A DNA stretch of 64,000 nt from Chromobacterium paludis (GTDB lineage: Bacteria > Pseudomonadota > Gammaproteobacteria > Burkholderiales > Chromobacteriaceae). Positions 20,181 through 28,087 of the stretch are shown here, one piece after another (the stretch's first letter is position 1; each line of letters opens with the position of its first letter). The notes under the pieces were generated by a model that was not told the DNA's origin, made no database searches, and saw nothing but the letters and a program-made list of their open reading frames with translations. The position numbers were made by a program, and so were the translations under genes. Location of the stretch: the NCBI RefSeq assembly GCF_008275125.1, contig NZ_CP043473.1, positions 3,720,001 through 3,784,000 on the forward strand. The letters are read 5' to 3'.

Positions 20181-21410
20181 ATGCTCTCCCCAACCATCAA
20201 TGTCGGCAACACCGGCTTCATGCTGCTGTGCGCCAGCCTGGTCATGCTGATGACGCCCGGACTGGCTTTCTTTTACGGCGGCTTGGTCGGCCGCAAGAAC
20301 GTGCTTACCATCATGGCCCAGAGCTTCATGTCTCTGGGCTGGACCACGGTGCTGTGGTTCGCCTTCGGCTACTCGATGTGCTTCGGCCCCAGTTGGCACG
20401 GCATCGTCGGCGATCCCACCTACTACGCCTTCATGCGCGGCGTCACGCTGAACACCATGTACGCCGGCAACGACGCCGGCATTCCGCTGATCGTGCACGT
20501 GGCCTATCAGATGATGTTCGCCATCATCACCCCGGCGCTGATCACCGGCGCCTTCGCCAACCGGGTGACGGTCAAGGCTTATTTCCTGTTTCTGACCGGC
20601 TGGCTGGTGCTGGTCTATTTCCCCTTCGTCCACATGGTGTGGAGCCCGGACGGCCTGCTGGCCAAGTGGGGCGTGCTGGACTTCGCCGGCGGCATCGTGG
20701 TGCACAACACCGCCGGTTTCGCCGCGCTGGCGTCCATCCTGTATGTCGGCCGCCGCTCGCTGGTGGAAAACAAGCCGCACAATGTGCCGCTGATCGCGCT
20801 GGGCACCGGCCTCTTGTGGTTCGGCTGGTATGGCTTCAACGCCGGTTCTGAATTGAAGGTGGACGCCGTGACTGCCTCCGCCTTCCTGAACACCGACGTG
20901 GCCGCCTCCTTCGCCGGCACCGCCTGGTTCCTGCTGGAATGGTCGCACGCCAAGCAGCCCAAGTTCGTCGGCCTGCTGACCGGCGCCGTGGCCGGCCTGG
21001 CCACCATCACCCCGGCCGCCGGCTATGTGTCGCTGAGCAGCGCCGCCGTGATCGGCCTGATCGCCGCCGTGGTGTGCTACTACGCGGTGCAGCTGAAAAA
21101 CCGCCTGCAATGGGACGACGCGCTGGATGTGTGGGGCGTGCACGGCGTGGGCGGCTTGCTGGGCACCATCCTGCTGGGCGTGTTCGCCACCAAGGGCTGG
21201 AACGCCTCCGGCGCCGACGGGCTGCTGTACGGCAACGCCGGCTTCCTGTTCAAGCAAATCGTCGCCGCCGTGGTGTCCGGCGCCTGGGCGTTCGGCTTCA
21301 CCTACGGCATGCTGTGGCTGATAGACCGCGTCACGCCGGTCAAGGTGGGGGCCGCCGTGGAGCAGGCCGGCCTGGATGTCAGCCTGCACGGCGAAGAAGC
21401 CTATATCTGA
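20181..21410 (+). CDS. amtB: Ammonium transporter
   Basis: Amt/MEP/Rh channel of 409 aa with about 11 membrane segments. GFMLLCASLVMLMTPGLAFFYGG, FAFGYSM, the pore-His region LDFAGGIVVHNTAGFAAL and WGVHGVGGLLGTILLG are the expected motifs. The start at 20181 has GAGGA upstream. No glnK gene lies beside it, although glnK-amtB is the usual pair. The 168-bp upstream gap is AT-rich with two TTTACA hexamers; I see no clean sigma-54 site. Confidence 0.95.
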   Translation: MLSPTINVGNTGFMLLCASLVMLMTPGLAFFYGGLVGRKNVLTIMAQSFMSLGWTTVLWFAFGYSMCFGPSWHGIVGDPTYYAFMRGVTLNTMYAGNDAGIPLIVHVAYQMMFAIITPALITGAFANRVTVKAYFLFLTGWLVLVYFPFVHMVWSPDGLLAKWGVLDFAGGIVVHNTAGFAALASILYVGRRSLVENKPHNVPLIALGTGLLWFGWYGFNAGSELKVDAVTASAFLNTDVAASFAGTAWFLLEWSHAKQPKFVGLLTGAVAGLATITPAAGYVSLSSAAVIGLIAAVVCYYAVQLKNRLQWDDALDVWGVHGVGGLLGTILLGVFATKGWNASGADGLLYGNAGFLFKQIVAAVVSGAWAFGFTYGMLWLIDRVTPVKVGAAVEQAGLDVSLHGEEAYI

Positions 21411-21433
21411 GCGGACCCGATTTCGCTCTCCTC

Positions 21434-21458
21434 AGCCGCGGCCTGTCCGCGGCTTTTT
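21434..21458 (+). terminator. Terminator after amtB
   Basis: Perfect 8-bp stem AGCCGCGG / CCGCGGCT with loop CCTGT, then TTTT, 24 bp after the amtB stop. Confidence 0.85.
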
Positions 21459-21461
21459 GGT

Positions 21462-22268
21462 TTACGCCAGGCTGGTGGCCGCATGCCACAGCATGGAAAA
21501 CGATACCGCCGCCACCAGCGCGGCAAAGCCGCGCAACAGCTGGGAGGGTGACAGCCGGTGCACCAGCCGTCGCCCCAGCAGCATGCCGGCCATCGCCGCC
21601 AGCACGAAGCCCATGCTGGGCAGCGCGGGCAACCGCGCGCCATGCCACAGCGCGGACGCCACGCCGCCGCTGCCCACCAGGGCGATCACCAGCAAGGACG
21701 TGGCGACGATGGCGTGCATGCCCAGGTCGCTGAGCCGGCGCAGCGCCGGCACGATGACGAAGCCGCCGCCCACGCCCAGCAAGCCGGTCAGGAGGCCGGT
21801 GAAGGCGCCGACGCCGGCCAGCGCGGCCAGGCTGGCCGGGTTCCAGCGCAGGCGGCCGGTGTCCGGATTCACTTGGCAAACGGCATCCCTGTGCGGCGCG
21901 GCCGCCGTTGGCGCGGCGCGGGCCGCGCGCCAGGAACGGGCCGCCACGATCAGCATGATCAACGCGAACAGCGCGCTCAGCCAGGCCGCCGGCACCTGAT
22001 GCGCCAGGCGGATGCCCAGCGAGGTGAAGGGCACGCCGCTGACGGCCATCAGCAAGGCCGCGCGGTAGCGCACCTGCCGCCGTCGCCAGCCCTCGTAAGC
22101 GCCCAGCGCCGCGCCTGCCACCACGGCCAGCAGCGCCACCGGGGCAGCCTGCGGCAGGCTCCAGCCCTGGGACGCCATCAGGGCGGGAATGGCCAGGATG
22201 CCGCCGCCTGCGCCGGTCAGGCCCAGCACCGCCCCCACCAGTGCGCCCAGGGTCAGCGTCAGCAGCAT
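21462..22268 (-). CDS. TSUP (TauE/SafE) family sulfur-compound exporter
   Basis: Inner-membrane transporter of 268 aa with two repeated halves, each opening with a glycine-rich loop (GAVLGLTGAGGGILAIPAL near residue 10, GLLTGLLGVGGGFVIVPAL in the second half). TSUP proteins export sulfite, thiosulfate or sulfoacetate. It is divergent from the MBL-fold persulfide dioxygenase-like gene, as in bigR-type operons, which supports a sulfur role. The start at 22268 has GGAGGA upstream. A possible leader ORF overlaps the start. Confidence 0.88.
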   Translation of the reverse strand: MLLTLTLGALVGAVLGLTGAGGGILAIPALMASQGWSLPQAAPVALLAVVAGAALGAYEGWRRRQVRYRAALLMAVSGVPFTSLGIRLAHQVPAAWLSALFALIMLIVAARSWRAARAAPTAAAPHRDAVCQVNPDTGRLRWNPASLAALAGVGAFTGLLTGLLGVGGGFVIVPALRRLSDLGMHAIVATSLLVIALVGSGGVASALWHGARLPALPSMGFVLAAMAGMLLGRRLVHRLSPSQLLRGFAALVAAVSFSMLWHAATSLA

Positions 22269-22342
22269 GGCGAGTCCTCCAGGCGCGTTTGGCGCGGATG
22301 CGGGCGGCTGGCGCTGGCCAGGTAGTCTAGAGTGGATGTCAT
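22259..22342 (-). CDS. Possible 27-aa leader peptide overlapping the TSUP gene start
   Basis: Short ORF, ATG at 22340-22342 with GGAG five bases upstream, starting MTSTLDYLAS and ending EDSPCC. Its TGA lies 7 bases inside the TSUP coding sequence, so the frames overlap by 10 bases. It lies in the roughly 97-nt leader downstream of the predicted leftward promoter. The Cys-Cys end is suggestive in a sulfur-regulated unit, but length and composition alone do not prove translation. Confidence 0.35.
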   Translation of the reverse strand: MTSTLDYLASASRPHPRQTRLEDSPCC

Positions 22343-22362
22343 GATGGCTCCAGGAAGATATA

Positions 22363-22400
22363 CTTTACAATATTATATAAATAAATATAATGATGTAAAG
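22363..22400. promoter_or_regulatory. Symmetric divergent promoter/operator between the TSUP and MBL genes
   Basis: A 38-bp near-perfect inverted repeat: outer arms CTTTACA (22363-22369) / TGTAAAG (22394-22400), inner arms ATTATAT (22372-22378) / ATATAAT (22385-22391). Each strand contains TTTACA, a 16-bp spacer and TATAAT, so one palindrome carries two overlapping, opposite sigma-70 promoters. A dimeric repressor would close both at once. BigR/SqrR-like sulfide sensors control similar gene pairs; no such regulator is in this window. Confidence 0.75.
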
Positions 22401-22420
22401 GACTCAACGCGGAGAAAACC

Positions 22421-23281
22421 ATGCCCGTCCAGATCGCAAGCTTCCATGACGATGCCACCGAGACCATTTGCCATGTGGTGTACGACCAGGCAGGCGGCCA
22501 CGCCGCCATTGTCGACCCGGTGCTGGATTTCGATTCCAAATCCGGCCGCACCGCTCACCGCTTCGCCGACAGGCTGCTGGCCTTCCTCGCCGAGCAAAGC
22601 CTGACCCTGCAGTGGATATTGGAAACCCACGCCCATGCCGACCATCTGTCCGCCGCGGCCTATCTGAAGCAGCGGGCCGGCGGCCGCATCGGCATCGGCC
22701 GCCGCATCGGCGAAGTGCAGGCCGTATTCAAGCGGGTGTTCAATCTGGAAGCGGGCTTTGCTTGCGACGGCTCGCAGTTCGACCAATTGTTCGAAGACGG
22801 CGACGTGTTCCGCATCGGCCAGCTGGAAGCGCGCGTGCTGGCCCTGCCCGGGCACACGCCGGCCGACATCGGCTATCAGGTGGAAGACGCGGTTTTCGTC
22901 GGCGATACGCTATTCATGCCGGACGTGGGCACCGCGCGCTGCGACTTTCCCGGCGGCGACGCCGTTCAGCTGTACCGCTCCATCCGCAAGCTATTGGCGC
23001 TGCCGGACGCCACCCGGCTGTTCTTGTGCCATGACTACCCGCCGCCGGGCCGCCAGCCAGCCTGGTGCGTCACCGTGGCCGAACAGCGACGCGCCAATCT
23101 GCACGCGCGCGACGGCGTGGACGAGGCGGCATTTGTCGCCATGCGCCAGGCGCGCGATGCGACGCTGGACATGCCGCGGCTGATCCTGCCGGCCATCCAG
23201 GTCAATATCCGCGCCGGCCAATTGCCGCCGGCCGAGGACAACGGCGTGCGCTACTTGAAGCTGCCGCTGGACGCGCTGTGA
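22421..23281 (+). CDS. MBL-fold persulfide dioxygenase-like protein (ETHE1/Blh family)
   Basis: Metallo-beta-lactamase-fold protein of 286 aa. The metal motif T-H70-A-H72-A-D74-H75, then H145 (LPGHTPADIGY), D162 (FVGDTLFMPD) and H204 (CHDYPP), matches the ETHE1/persulfide dioxygenase branch, as does GTARCDFPGGD. These iron enzymes oxidise glutathione persulfide to sulfite. The TSUP gene opposite could export the product. Start with GGAG upstream. Its end overlaps the convergent Sel1 gene by 31 bp. Confidence 0.88.
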   Translation: MPVQIASFHDDATETICHVVYDQAGGHAAIVDPVLDFDSKSGRTAHRFADRLLAFLAEQSLTLQWILETHAHADHLSAAAYLKQRAGGRIGIGRRIGEVQAVFKRVFNLEAGFACDGSQFDQLFEDGDVFRIGQLEARVLALPGHTPADIGYQVEDAVFVGDTLFMPDVGTARCDFPGGDAVQLYRSIRKLLALPDATRLFLCHDYPPPGRQPAWCVTVAEQRRANLHARDGVDEAAFVAMRQARDATLDMPRLILPAIQVNIRAGQLPPAEDNGVRYLKLPLDAL

Positions 23282-23913
23282 GCGCGGCGCGCCGTTTCCT
23301 GGCGGGCCAGGTCCAGTGCCTTGGCGCGCGCCCCGGCATCGCCCTGCGCCGCCGCGCGCGCGTACCAGCGTATCGCCGCCGGGATGTCCTGCTTCACGCC
23401 GCGGCCGTGCTCGTACATGCTGGCGGTCAGGTATTGCGCGCCGGCGTCGCCCTGCTTGGCCGCCTCCTCGTACCAGTAGGCGGCCAGGCGGTCGTCCTGC
23501 GGCGCGCCGCGGCCAAGGAAATATTGAGTGGCCAGGTCGATCTGCGCCGGCAGATAGCCCTGGCGGGCGGATAGCTGGAACCAGCGCGTGGCCTCGGTCA
23601 GCGACTTGGGCAGGCCGTCGCCGCGCTCGGCCAACAGGCCCAGCGCATGCTGCGCCTGGGCCAGTTTGAGATCGGCGGCGCGGCGCAGCCAGTACAGCGC
23701 CTGCGTCTTGTCCACGGGCCCGGCCTCGCCTTTCCAATCCATCATCGCCAGGTCGAAGGCGGCCACGCGGTCGCCCTTTTCGGCCGCCTGCCAGAAGGCG
23801 ATGCGGGCCGCGGCCAGCCGGCCTGCCTGGTAATCGGCCCAGCCCGGCACTTCCGGCGCGGCGGCCAACGCGGCCAAGCTGAACAGCAATGGCCAGATCG
23901 CAAGACGTTTCAT
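23251..23913 (-). CDS. Exported Sel1-repeat protein
   Basis: Protein of 220 aa with a signal peptide (about residues 1-19) and four to five Sel1/TPR-like repeats of about 36 residues: AFWQAAEKGDRVAAFDLAMM, ALYWLRRAADLKLAQAQHAL, ATRWFQLSARQGYLPAQIDL, AAYWYEEAAKQGDAGAQYLT and AIRWYARAAAQGDAGARAKA. Such repeats mediate protein contacts. The start at 23913 has GGAGG six bases upstream; a GTG two codons earlier is less well placed. The partner is unknown. Confidence 0.85.
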   Translation of the reverse strand: MKRLAIWPLLFSLAALAAAPEVPGWADYQAGRLAAARIAFWQAAEKGDRVAAFDLAMMDWKGEAGPVDKTQALYWLRRAADLKLAQAQHALGLLAERGDGLPKSLTEATRWFQLSARQGYLPAQIDLATQYFLGRGAPQDDRLAAYWYEEAAKQGDAGAQYLTASMYEHGRGVKQDIPAAIRWYARAAAQGDAGARAKALDLARQETARRAHSASSGSFK

Positions 23914-24027
23914 GTCCACCCTCCCCTGTTTTCAGCTTAGTCGCCGCCGCGCCTGCATTCTGTCGGCTGACGAGCCGGCCCGCGGCAGGCTACACTAGCT
24001 GGCTAGATTTCATTTCCGGAGTCCCCG

Positions 24028-24810
24028 ATGAATGCCTCCCTGGTTGATCCGCTGTGGTCGGCCATCCGCGACGAAACGCTGGCGGCGGTCGACGATGAGC
24101 CGCTGCTGGCCAGCTTTCTGCACATGACCGTACTGCGCCACGCCACGTTGGAAGACGTGCTGGCGTTTCACTTGTCCAGCAAGCTCGCCAGTCCGGTGAT
24201 GGACCCGCGCGCGCTGCTCGAGCTGTTCCGCGAGGCCTTCCAGGCCGATCCGGCCATCAGCGCGGCGATGCGCGCGGACATCCGCGCCTGCTACGAGCGC
24301 GATCCGGCTTGCGACCGCTATTCCACGCCGCTCTTGTACTTCAAGGGCTTCCATGCCATCCAGAGCCAGCGCATCACGCACTGGCTGTGGCAGCAGGGGC
24401 GCACCACGCTGGCGCTGTTCCTGCAAAACCGCATTTCCGAGGTGACCGGCGCCGACATCCACCCGGCCGCGCGCATCGGCGAGGGCGTGATGCTGGACCA
24501 CGGCACCGGCCTGGTGGTGGGCGAAACCGCCGTCATCGGCAACAATGTGTCCATCCTGCACGGCGTGACCTTGGGCGGCTCCGGCAAGGAGCGCGGCGAC
24601 CGCCATCCCAAGATAGGCGACGGCGTGATGCTGGGCGCGGGCGCGGCGGTGCTGGGCAATATCCGCGTCGGCGAATGCGCCAAGGTGGGCGCCGGCAGCG
24701 TGGTGCTGGAGGACGTGCCGGCCCACACCACGGTGGCCGGCGTGCCGGCGCGCGTGGTGGCCCAGGCCTGTCCGGGCACGCCGGCGCTGGACATGGATCA
24801 GCGGGTGTAG
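24028..24810 (+). CDS. cysE: Serine O-acetyltransferase
   Basis: First step of cysteine synthesis, acetylating serine (260 aa). The N-terminal helical domain (WSAIRDETLAAVDDEPLLAS) precedes a left-handed beta-helix of hexapeptide repeats. ADIHPAARIGEGVMLDHGTG with catalytic Asp/His and VTLGGSGKERGDRHPKIGDG are diagnostic. GGAG lies before the ATG. It is divergent from the Sel1 gene and about 0.75 kb from the persulfide dioxygenase-like gene. Confidence 0.96.
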   Translation: MNASLVDPLWSAIRDETLAAVDDEPLLASFLHMTVLRHATLEDVLAFHLSSKLASPVMDPRALLELFREAFQADPAISAAMRADIRACYERDPACDRYSTPLLYFKGFHAIQSQRITHWLWQQGRTTLALFLQNRISEVTGADIHPAARIGEGVMLDHGTGLVVGETAVIGNNVSILHGVTLGGSGKERGDRHPKIGDGVMLGAGAAVLGNIRVGECAKVGAGSVVLEDVPAHTTVAGVPARVVAQACPGTPALDMDQRV

Positions 24811-24985
24811 CGCGCTGACAGCGTCGTGTAATTAAAGTACACCCAAGCGCCATGCCCTGGCCCGGGGCGGCGCCTGTCGAGCAGCTGGGCCGCGGGCGGG
24901 TCCCGCGCGTCCGCATGGCGCATGGCCCTTGCGCCGCAAGCGAATCCGGCGCTTGGTCGTTTTCCAACAGTCGCCATGTCGACGG

Positions 24986-25014
24986 CTTGGCCGCGTGTAA
25001 TTTAGCCGTTACAA
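24986..25014 (+). promoter_or_regulatory. Promoter for the 2OG-Fe(II) oxygenase gene
   Basis: TTGGCC (24986-24991), 17-bp spacer, TACAAT (25009-25014), 66 bp before the start codon. TGTAA-N8-TTACA (24995-25012) overlaps the -10 box, and GTGTA-N7-TACAC (24826-24842) lies further up, so a repressor site is possible. The remainder of the 269-bp gap after cysE holds nothing I can identify. Confidence 0.5.
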
Positions 25015-25079
25015 TGCGCGCGGCCGGCGACCGCCCCGATATTGCATGGCGGCGCCGGGTTCATCAGGAAAACCACCCC

Positions 25080-25922
25080 ATGAACGTCAGAGTTGTCGAC
25101 TACCGCGCCGCCGACGCCGCGGAGCAGTTCACCCGTTCCCTGCACGAAACCGGCTTCGGCGTGCTGACCAACCACCCCATCCCGCAAGACCTGGTCGAGA
25201 AGATCTACGCCGACTGGCTGGCCTTCTTCAATAGCGAAGAGAAGTTCGACTACGCCTACTCGGTGGAAAAGCAGGATGGCTGGTTCTCGCCGGAAGTGTC
25301 GGAAACCGCCAAGGGCGCCACGCTCAAGGACATCAAGGAATACTTCCACATCTACCCGTGGGGCCGCGTGCCGCCGGCGCTCAAGGCCGACGCCGACCGC
25401 TACTACGGCATCGCCAACCAGCTGGCGCAAGAGCTGCTGTCCTGGGTGCAGCAGTACACCCCGTCCGACATCGCCGCCAACTACCGCGAACCGCTGTCGC
25501 ACATGATAGAGGGCAGCGAGCAGACCCTGCTGCGCGTGCTGCGCTACCCGCCGCTGACCGGCGATGAGCCGGCCGGCTCGCTGCGCGCCGCCGCCCACGG
25601 CGACATCAATCTGCTGACCATCCTGCCGGCCGCCAACGAGCCGGGCCTGCAAGTGCAGGACAAGAACGGCGACTGGATAGACGTGCCCTGCGACTTCGGC
25701 ACCCTGGTGGTCAACATCGGCGACATGCTGCAGGAAGCGTCCGCCGGCTACTACCCGTCCACCCAGCACCGCGTGGTCAACCCGACAGGCGAAGGCGCCA
25801 AGAAGAGCCGCGTATCGCTGCCGCTGTTCCTGCACCCGCGCCCGGAGGTGGTGCTGTCCGATCGCCACACCGCCGGCAGCTATCTGGACGAGCGCCTGCG
25901 CGAGCTGGGCGTGAAGATGTAA
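25080..25922 (+). CDS. 2-oxoglutarate/Fe(II)-dependent oxygenase, isopenicillin N synthase-like
   Basis: Non-haem iron oxygenase of 280 aa. The iron triad is H173-G-D175 (AAHGDINLLTIL) and H230 (TQHRVV), and the 2-oxoglutarate-binding R-x-S is R244-V-S246. The N-terminal domain (GFGVLTNHPIP) matches the plant/IPNS-type DIOX_N region. No biosynthetic partner genes are nearby, so the substrate is unknown. An in-frame upstream extension to 24852 is unlikely: the promoter lies inside it. Confidence 0.88.
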   Translation: MNVRVVDYRAADAAEQFTRSLHETGFGVLTNHPIPQDLVEKIYADWLAFFNSEEKFDYAYSVEKQDGWFSPEVSETAKGATLKDIKEYFHIYPWGRVPPALKADADRYYGIANQLAQELLSWVQQYTPSDIAANYREPLSHMIEGSEQTLLRVLRYPPLTGDEPAGSLRAAAHGDINLLTILPAANEPGLQVQDKNGDWIDVPCDFGTLVVNIGDMLQEASAGYYPSTQHRVVNPTGEGAKKSRVSLPLFLHPRPEVVLSDRHTAGSYLDERLRELGVKM

Positions 25923-25940
25923 GTCGAGCCCGATCCATGA

Positions 25941-25969
25941 AAAAGCCGAAGCGTCGCTTCGGCTTTTTT
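25941..25969 (+). terminator. Terminator after the oxygenase gene
   Basis: Perfect 11-bp stem AAAGCCGAAGC / GCTTCGGCTTT with loop GTC and a run of Ts, 20 bp after the stop. A-rich bases on the left side make it usable in both directions. Confidence 0.9.
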
Positions 25970-26117
25970 ATTTGGGTCAAATTGTCCTAGGTGCGAGGCG
26001 CGGATTCGCCAACTACGATGACACTAGGCGCGGCGCTTTCCGCCAGAGCGGGAGGGAACAATACCGATTTGCCGCCGCCTGCGAGGCCGCCTTGCGGTTC
26101 TTACGCAAAGGGAGATT

Positions 26118-27662
26118 ATGCGCGGCGTAGTTTCGAGCATTTACCGACTGCCGGACGGGGTGGCCATCTTGCTGGCCGCGGCAGCTTACTGTCTGGCCAG
26201 CTGGCTGGGCGACCAGTTATTGACGCTGGAGCTGGGCATGGACAACGTGGTCTGGCCGCAGCCGGGCCTGGCGCTGGTGGCCATGCTGCTGCTGGGCTGG
26301 CGGGTGTGGCCCGGCGTGCTGCTGGGCGCGCTGCTCAGCGAGGCCTGGCGCTGGCGGCTGGCGCTGGCCGGCATGCACTGGCTGGAGCCGGCGCTGGGCG
26401 TGGCGCTGGGCGTGCTGGCGCAAACGCTGTTCGGCGTCTGGCTGATGCATCGTCACTTTGGCCGGCGCAATCCGCTGGATAGCTTCAGCCAGTGCATCGC
26501 GTTTTGCGTGATCATCGTGGCCATGACCCTGCTGGGCAGCCTGATCGGCACCGCCACCTTGTACCTTGCCCATCTGCTGCCGCAAAAGGAGCTGGTGGCC
26601 CGGCTATGCCTGTGGTGGCTGTGCAGCAGCTGCGGCACCCTGTTGTTCGGCAGCGTGTTCCTGAATCTCTACCACCAGGGGCGCCCGCGCCACAGCCGGG
26701 AAACCTGGTATGAAATCCTGGCCTATCTGGGCATGGTTTCCTTGCTGACCGCGGGCATCTTCATCTGGTGGCATCCCACGGTGGACACCACTTATCCGCT
26801 GGACATGCTGGCGCTGCCGCTGGTGGCTTGGGCCGCCTTCCGCTTCACCACGCGCGAGGTGTTGCTGGCCTTGCTGCTGATCATGCTGCTGGCGCTGTGG
26901 GGCACGCGCCACGGCGGTGGGCCCTATCTGGGCTATTCCGCCTACAGCACCCTGGTGATCCTGCAGACCTACCTTGGCATCCTGACCGTGGTGTCGCTGG
27001 GCGTCAGCGCGCTGATGTCCGAGCAACGCAGGATCAAGAGCGAGCTGGGCCAGCAGCAGGAGATGCTGGAACAGCAGGTGCGCATCCGCACCCTGGCCCT
27101 GGAGCAGTCGCACGCCGAGGTGCTGGCCTTGTCGCGGGTGGACCCGGTGACCGGCATCGCCAACCGCCGCTGCTTCGAGGAGAGCCTGGACGGTGAGTGG
27201 CGGCGCGCGCGACGGCTGGGGACGGCGCTGGGCATGCTGATGATAGATATCGACTTCTTCAAGCTTTACAACGATCACTACGGCCATGTCAGCGGCGACT
27301 ATTGCCTGCGCGAAGTGGCGCAGGCCATCCGCAGCAGCGTGCGCCGGCCGCAGGACCTGGTGGCCCGCTACGGCGGCGAGGAAATCATCTGCCTGTTGCC
27401 TGACACCACGCCGGAGGGAGTGGCCTATGTCGGCGAGGCGGTGCTGGAGGCGGTGCGCGAGCTGCGCCTGCCGCATGCCGGCTCCTCGGTTGCCCCCTAT
27501 GTCACCGTCAGCATCGGCGGCGCCAACATGATGCCGCGGGAAGACCTGGACAGCCGCCAGTTGATCGAAGCGGCGGACCGCGAGATGTACCGCGCCAAGC
27601 AGCAGGGCCGCAACCGCATGATCGTGGCCGGCCTGGACATGCCGGCGGCGGACGACGCCTAG
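26118..27662 (+). CDS. Membrane diguanylate cyclase (MASE1-like sensor + GGDEF)
   Basis: Probable c-di-GMP synthase of 514 aa. About eight hydrophobic segments in residues 1-300 resemble a MASE1 sensor domain (VWPQPGLALVAMLLLGWRVWPG is typical). A coiled-coil linker follows (about 305-335, EQRRIKSELGQQQEMLEQQV), then a GGDEF domain with active-site GGEEI and an RPQD inhibitory I-site five residues before it, so product inhibition is expected. AGGGAG lies before the ATG. The stop shares CTAG with the convergent MarR gene. The signal sensed is unknown. Confidence 0.9.
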   Translation: MRGVVSSIYRLPDGVAILLAAAAYCLASWLGDQLLTLELGMDNVVWPQPGLALVAMLLLGWRVWPGVLLGALLSEAWRWRLALAGMHWLEPALGVALGVLAQTLFGVWLMHRHFGRRNPLDSFSQCIAFCVIIVAMTLLGSLIGTATLYLAHLLPQKELVARLCLWWLCSSCGTLLFGSVFLNLYHQGRPRHSRETWYEILAYLGMVSLLTAGIFIWWHPTVDTTYPLDMLALPLVAWAAFRFTTREVLLALLLIMLLALWGTRHGGGPYLGYSAYSTLVILQTYLGILTVVSLGVSALMSEQRRIKSELGQQQEMLEQQVRIRTLALEQSHAEVLALSRVDPVTGIANRRCFEESLDGEWRRARRLGTALGMLMIDIDFFKLYNDHYGHVSGDYCLREVAQAIRSSVRRPQDLVARYGGEEIICLLPDTTPEGVAYVGEAVLEAVRELRLPHAGSSVAPYVTVSIGGANMMPREDLDSRQLIEAADREMYRAKQQGRNRMIVAGLDMPAADDA

Positions 27663-28087
27663 CGCGCGCTCATGCGGCGAAAGCGCGTCTCCAGCTGCCG
27701 CAGCACTTCCAGCGTCACCTCAAGCTGTTCGGGATCAATGTCCGCCAGCGCCTGGCGGAAAAATTCCTGCCTGTGGGGGGCTGCCTGCGTCAACAGGGCG
27801 CGGCCGCCTGCATCCAGGGTGACCAGGGTCTGGCGGTTGTCCGCCGGATCGGTGTCGCGCCGCACCAGCCCATCGGCCTGCAGCTGCTTCAACTGCCGGG
27901 TCAGCGCCCCTGGGTCCATCTGCAGATGGGCGGCCAGTTGCTTCTGACTGGCGGTGCGCAGCTCTTCCAGCGCCCGCAGGACGCGCCAGCGCGGCAGCGC
28001 CTCGCCCACCAGGCTTTCAAAGGCGCCGTACATGGCGCGGCTGCTGCGGCCCAGCTGCTGCAGAAGATTGGGTTGGCTGTCATTCAT
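27659..28087 (-). CDS. MarR family transcriptional regulator
   Basis: Winged-helix regulator of 142 aa. LAAHLQMDPGALTRQLKQL is the recognition helix region and DPADNRQTLVTLDAGGRAL the wing. Its ATG overlaps the end of the MFS transporter gene (ATGAATGA), so it is the second gene of the transporter-regulator unit and most likely represses it through the palindrome at 29679-29700. The inducer is probably a substrate of the pump. Confidence 0.9.
   Translation of the reverse strand: MNDSQPNLLQQLGRSSRAMYGAFESLVGEALPRWRVLRALEELRTASQKQLAAHLQMDPGALTRQLKQLQADGLVRRDTDPADNRQTLVTLDAGGRALLTQAAPHRQEFFRQALADIDPEQLEVTLEVLRQLETRFRRMSAR

Noticed and set aside
24852..25079. N-terminal extension of the 2OG oxygenase
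   Set aside because: Arg/Ala-rich with no homology-like features, and the predicted promoter lies inside it.
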